Below, piece by piece: positions 61,201-64,000 of a stretch of 64,000 nt of DNA. Source of the stretch: Trichoplax sp. H2 (taxonomy: Eukaryota; Placozoa; Uniplacotomia; Trichoplacea); contig NOWV01000078.1 of NCBI GenBank assembly GCA_003344405.1, positions 248,001 to 312,000 of the forward strand, read 5' to 3'. The notes under the pieces were generated by a model, which saw only the letters and a program-made list of their open reading frames with translations, was not told the DNA's origin and searched no databases. Within the stretch, counting starts at the first letter, position 1; the number at the start of each line of letters is the position of its first letter. The translations under genes and the position numbers were made by a program.

Positions 61201-63915
61201 AATTTTTCTGAATTAAGTAATAGCAACAAAACAATTCTCCAACGAGAATTTTCACTCCTGCTGCTTAGCTAGTAATACCGGTACATGTAATTGTAATAAT
61301 ATTTTATACCCATGGACTTCAGGTACTACATTCTTGAACACTTGTCTAAGTACTGTAAAGTAGATTAGTTCATTAATTGACTCAAATAGCCCTATTTTTT
61401 TAACATTAATAACAGTATCATGAAGCTTCAATAATATCTACTTATCAAAAATATATATCTAACCGATATCGATTCTGAGAAGCTATTTTAATTTTGAAAA
61501 AATTAAAGACAGAACTGAACTGCTTCAAAAAGAGGATGATATTATCAATCACTATTATAACTAATAAAAGCTACTTATATTCCTGAATATGTAGGTAAGG
61601 CTAAGAAAAAGAGACGATTCCGAAGATTTATCGTTCATTGCTAATCGTTGGCTGTCATGTTATCACGAAGATGGAAATACTCAAAGGGAATTTCCTGTTC
61701 TCAGACCTAATCAGAAGATAATACCTCGTAAGGACAGCTTATGCAGATTATTACTAAAATAAGAATGATACTATGTGCAGTATATATTACTTTCTAGCGT
61801 TCACAATATTACTGGTTAGATAATCTAGTCTTAACCAATATCAAAGAGTTTTCAATTTATTAGACGTCTTGAATAACTTTCAATGCATAGATTGACACAG
61901 CGTTGGTAATAAATGTTGATTAAGCATGGCGATATTCCATACGGCTTTGTCCTAAGTTAATGTATTCATTACATTTTAGTTATAAAATATTGGCTTACGG
62001 TCTATACTGGAGAATTTAGTGGTGCCGGTACTTCTTCTGAAGTTTATGTCATTATTAATGGAGAAAGAGGAGACACAGGAAAGCGATATCTACGTTCCTT
62101 GAAGGGTAAAGATCGTAAACCTTTCCAACACGGAAAAATAAGTTCTTTTTGCGTTGAAGCTGTCTCGTTGAAAACTATTCAAAATATGGTTGTTGGAGTT
62201 GAAAATCGACATGATGCAGAAGGTTTGTTATATTTCTTTCTCTATTAATGTCTGATTGGAGATATTCCTCCTATAGAGTCATGATGCTACTTAGATTATT
62301 TTATATGCTCATGAAATGGCGTTCTACTTCCTCCTTGTAATTACTGATTGTATAATAATAATTAATATAATCTGTGTAGACAATACCTACTAGGTAGTGT
62401 AACTAAATCTTAAATATAATACTGACTCATTGTTGTAATCATACAACTAAATGTAACAACTGTTAAATAAGTAGGGCTTTAAACCAGTGTTGCATATGAT
62501 AAAGAATCCTGCTTTACTCGTATAATCATTATAAGGTGGAATCTTCATTTTTTTAGATGCTGCATGGTATCTGCAGAAAGTTATCCTCAAAACAGGCAGT
62601 GATCGCGATGCTAATCAACTTGTATTCTATTGCAGAGAGTAAGATTTATCTCATAAATACCTGTAGTGGTTACGTTGTATAGGATAACAGTTAGTTAATT
62701 CCGGAATTAAATAAATGTTTCGACTTCATTACTAGATGGTTAGATCCAAGCGATAAGTCAGAAAGGACCTTATTGCCAGATTCGGACGTAACAAATGGTA
62801 ATGCGATACTTTAAAAGAAATAATACATATTAATTTATTCTTAGAAGAAAAATTAATTTGCTTAAATTTTTTACAGGTTCAAGACTATCTGCCACAATGG
62901 TATGAGTTGAATAGTCTACTTACGTTCTAAAACTAAACTTTTTATTCTTAACGGTGTAATCATAAGCTTTCGTGTCATACATTTTTGATAGCAACGATTA
63001 TTCGTTTTGTCATGTAAATGCTTGATTTTAAATATTTTAAGCAAACTAAAGTATGAATTTGACGATGAAATGATTTATAATGATATTTAGGACTGTGAAA
63101 TGAGTAAATTAAAAGAAGGCAATCACGTAATACTGTATTCTAAAGCTAGCCGTAAGGCACTACGTGTTGTAAATAATCAAGGCTTGGATGGAAATGGTGA
63201 TGATAAAGATAATAGCAGTAAGTTTTGTAAAATTATGTATAATCGTAATCTATGACTTCTAGAGTTATAATTTCATTGGAGCATTTATGCCATTTAATAC
63301 CGGTACATACTGGAATTGTTTAATAGCGTACAGAAACATTCTTTCCAAGTGAAGAAGCGCACATATAATTTAAGTATATACATAAATTAATTGCAATATT
63401 CTATCCATTTTAGATACCTTTGAAATTATTAAAATTGAAGACGATACTGTAGCATTCAAGAATTGCGTCAGTCAAACTTTCATTGCTATTAAAAAAGAAG
63501 GAATCCTGTCAGGAAATGTAAAGCCTTAATTTATACGAAATCTACCATTTATATAATAAAATACTATAGCAAGAACATAATGATTTCGATATATTGAAGC
63601 AGACAAATTATAAATTGAAAATAAAATTTATTTATTTCCTAGTTATGTAATTACTCTTAAAAAAGTAGCATTATATAACATTGTTTATTTCATATTTTTT
63701 ATATTCGTCCATTTTCTATCAAATTATCTCACAATAATTAGGGAAAAGGCAATTCTGACTGCATCTTTTCGGTAAGGATTAATGGCGATTTAACAGCCTC
63801 GATGGAATCCAAAAAACTTGCTGATCACCACGTCATTATATCGAATAACGGAAAAGCCATGGATCCTAAGTTACCTGCTTCTAGTGCTGCTGCACGCTTT
63901 TCAATCTATTTAAAA
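58288..63915 (+). CDS. Doublecortin-PLAT-beta-trefoil protein (RP1/oxygen-regulated-protein-1-like), partial at right edge
   Basis: Exons in phase: 58288-58965, 59668-60085, 60260-60408, 60513-60599, 61595-61727, 61980-62222, 62557-62638, 62736-62797, 62877-62899, 63091-63217, 63414-63517, 63742-63915, continuing off the window (760 codons seen). Two doublecortin domains occupy about residues 43-125 (MVQFFKDGDD) and 170-255 (VITIYRNGA ... KLYTVEGKLV). A Gln-rich linker follows, then two PLAT domains: about 366-488 (ARVYFSVYGDKGSRG ... DVGKIYKIRIGH ... FIANRWLSCY) and 489-600 (YWLTVYTGEFSGAGTSSEVY ... AAWYLQKVIL). From about 625 comes a beta-trefoil, fascin-like segment (HVILYSKASRKALRV ... 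FSVRINGDLTASMESKKLAD). DCX domains bind microtubules, PLAT domains bind lipid or protein, and trefoils bind actin or sugars. A ciliary or cytoskeleton-membrane linker role is inferred. Confidence 0.87.
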
Positions 63916-64000
63916 GTAATTATTCATTTAGTACAAATTTAATTGTTCTTAGTTTTTTTATGTCTTCGTCAACCATAATAACATTAAATTAAGAAATTGA

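Noticed and set aside
1-64000. tRNA, rRNA or retroelement genes
   Set aside because: By eye I found no B-box/T-loop with a matching cloverleaf, no rRNA-like conserved block and no reverse transcriptase or transposase motifs. A tRNAscan or Infernal run would settle the RNA genes.

Overview
This is a eukaryotic nuclear window, AT-rich, with small exons separated by mostly short GT-AG introns. The gene set is metazoan: an adhesion-type seven-helix receptor, a stathmin, two intracellular serpins, a doublecortin/PLAT protein, TRAPPC12, POP1 and ERCC6L2. The standard genetic code fits every gene model. The compact layout, base composition and early-animal gene repertoire fit a placozoan (Trichoplax/Hoilungia type). 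That placement is inference from gene content and style, not from a database match. The exon models below were built by hand from reading frame, splice phase and family resemblance.

Layout. From 1 to 3.8 kb on the minus strand lies the seven-helix region and cytoplasmic tail of an adhesion-type GPCR, running off the left edge. From 3.8 to 9.2 kb I see nothing coding. From 9.26 to 10.70 kb on the plus strand is a secreted protein built from about 50 copies of an octapeptide, with a frameshift inside the repeat array. From 10.7 to 20.9 kb the DNA is gene-poor and unusually rich in local tandem duplications, plus one large hairpin. Part of this is probably the first intron of a plus-strand gene (17.2-26.5 kb) for a TULIP/BPI-like lipid-binding-fold protein. 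TRAPPC12 lies on the minus strand (27.8-32.0 kb), head-to-head with POP1 on the plus strand (33.3-35.8 kb), sharing a 1.3 kb upstream region with a perfect CRE. ERCC6L2 follows on the plus strand (37.8-43.0 kb). After a repeat-bearing intergenic stretch come a dually acylatable stathmin-family gene (47.6-49.2 kb, plus), two tandem serpins (50.3-52.1 and 53.8-54.9 kb, minus), and a doublecortin-PLAT-beta-trefoil gene (58.3 kb to the right edge, plus).

The neighbours do not form an operon-like system. They are housekeeping genes (membrane trafficking, tRNA processing, genome maintenance) mixed with signalling, cytoskeletal and protease-inhibitor genes. The items most worth following are the octapeptide-repeat gene and its frameshift, the TULIP gene with an in-frame stop and odd splice sites, the 205 bp hairpin, the membrane-anchored stathmin, the DCX-PLAT-trefoil architecture, and a GTAC-palindromic word scattered through the intergenic DNA of the right half.
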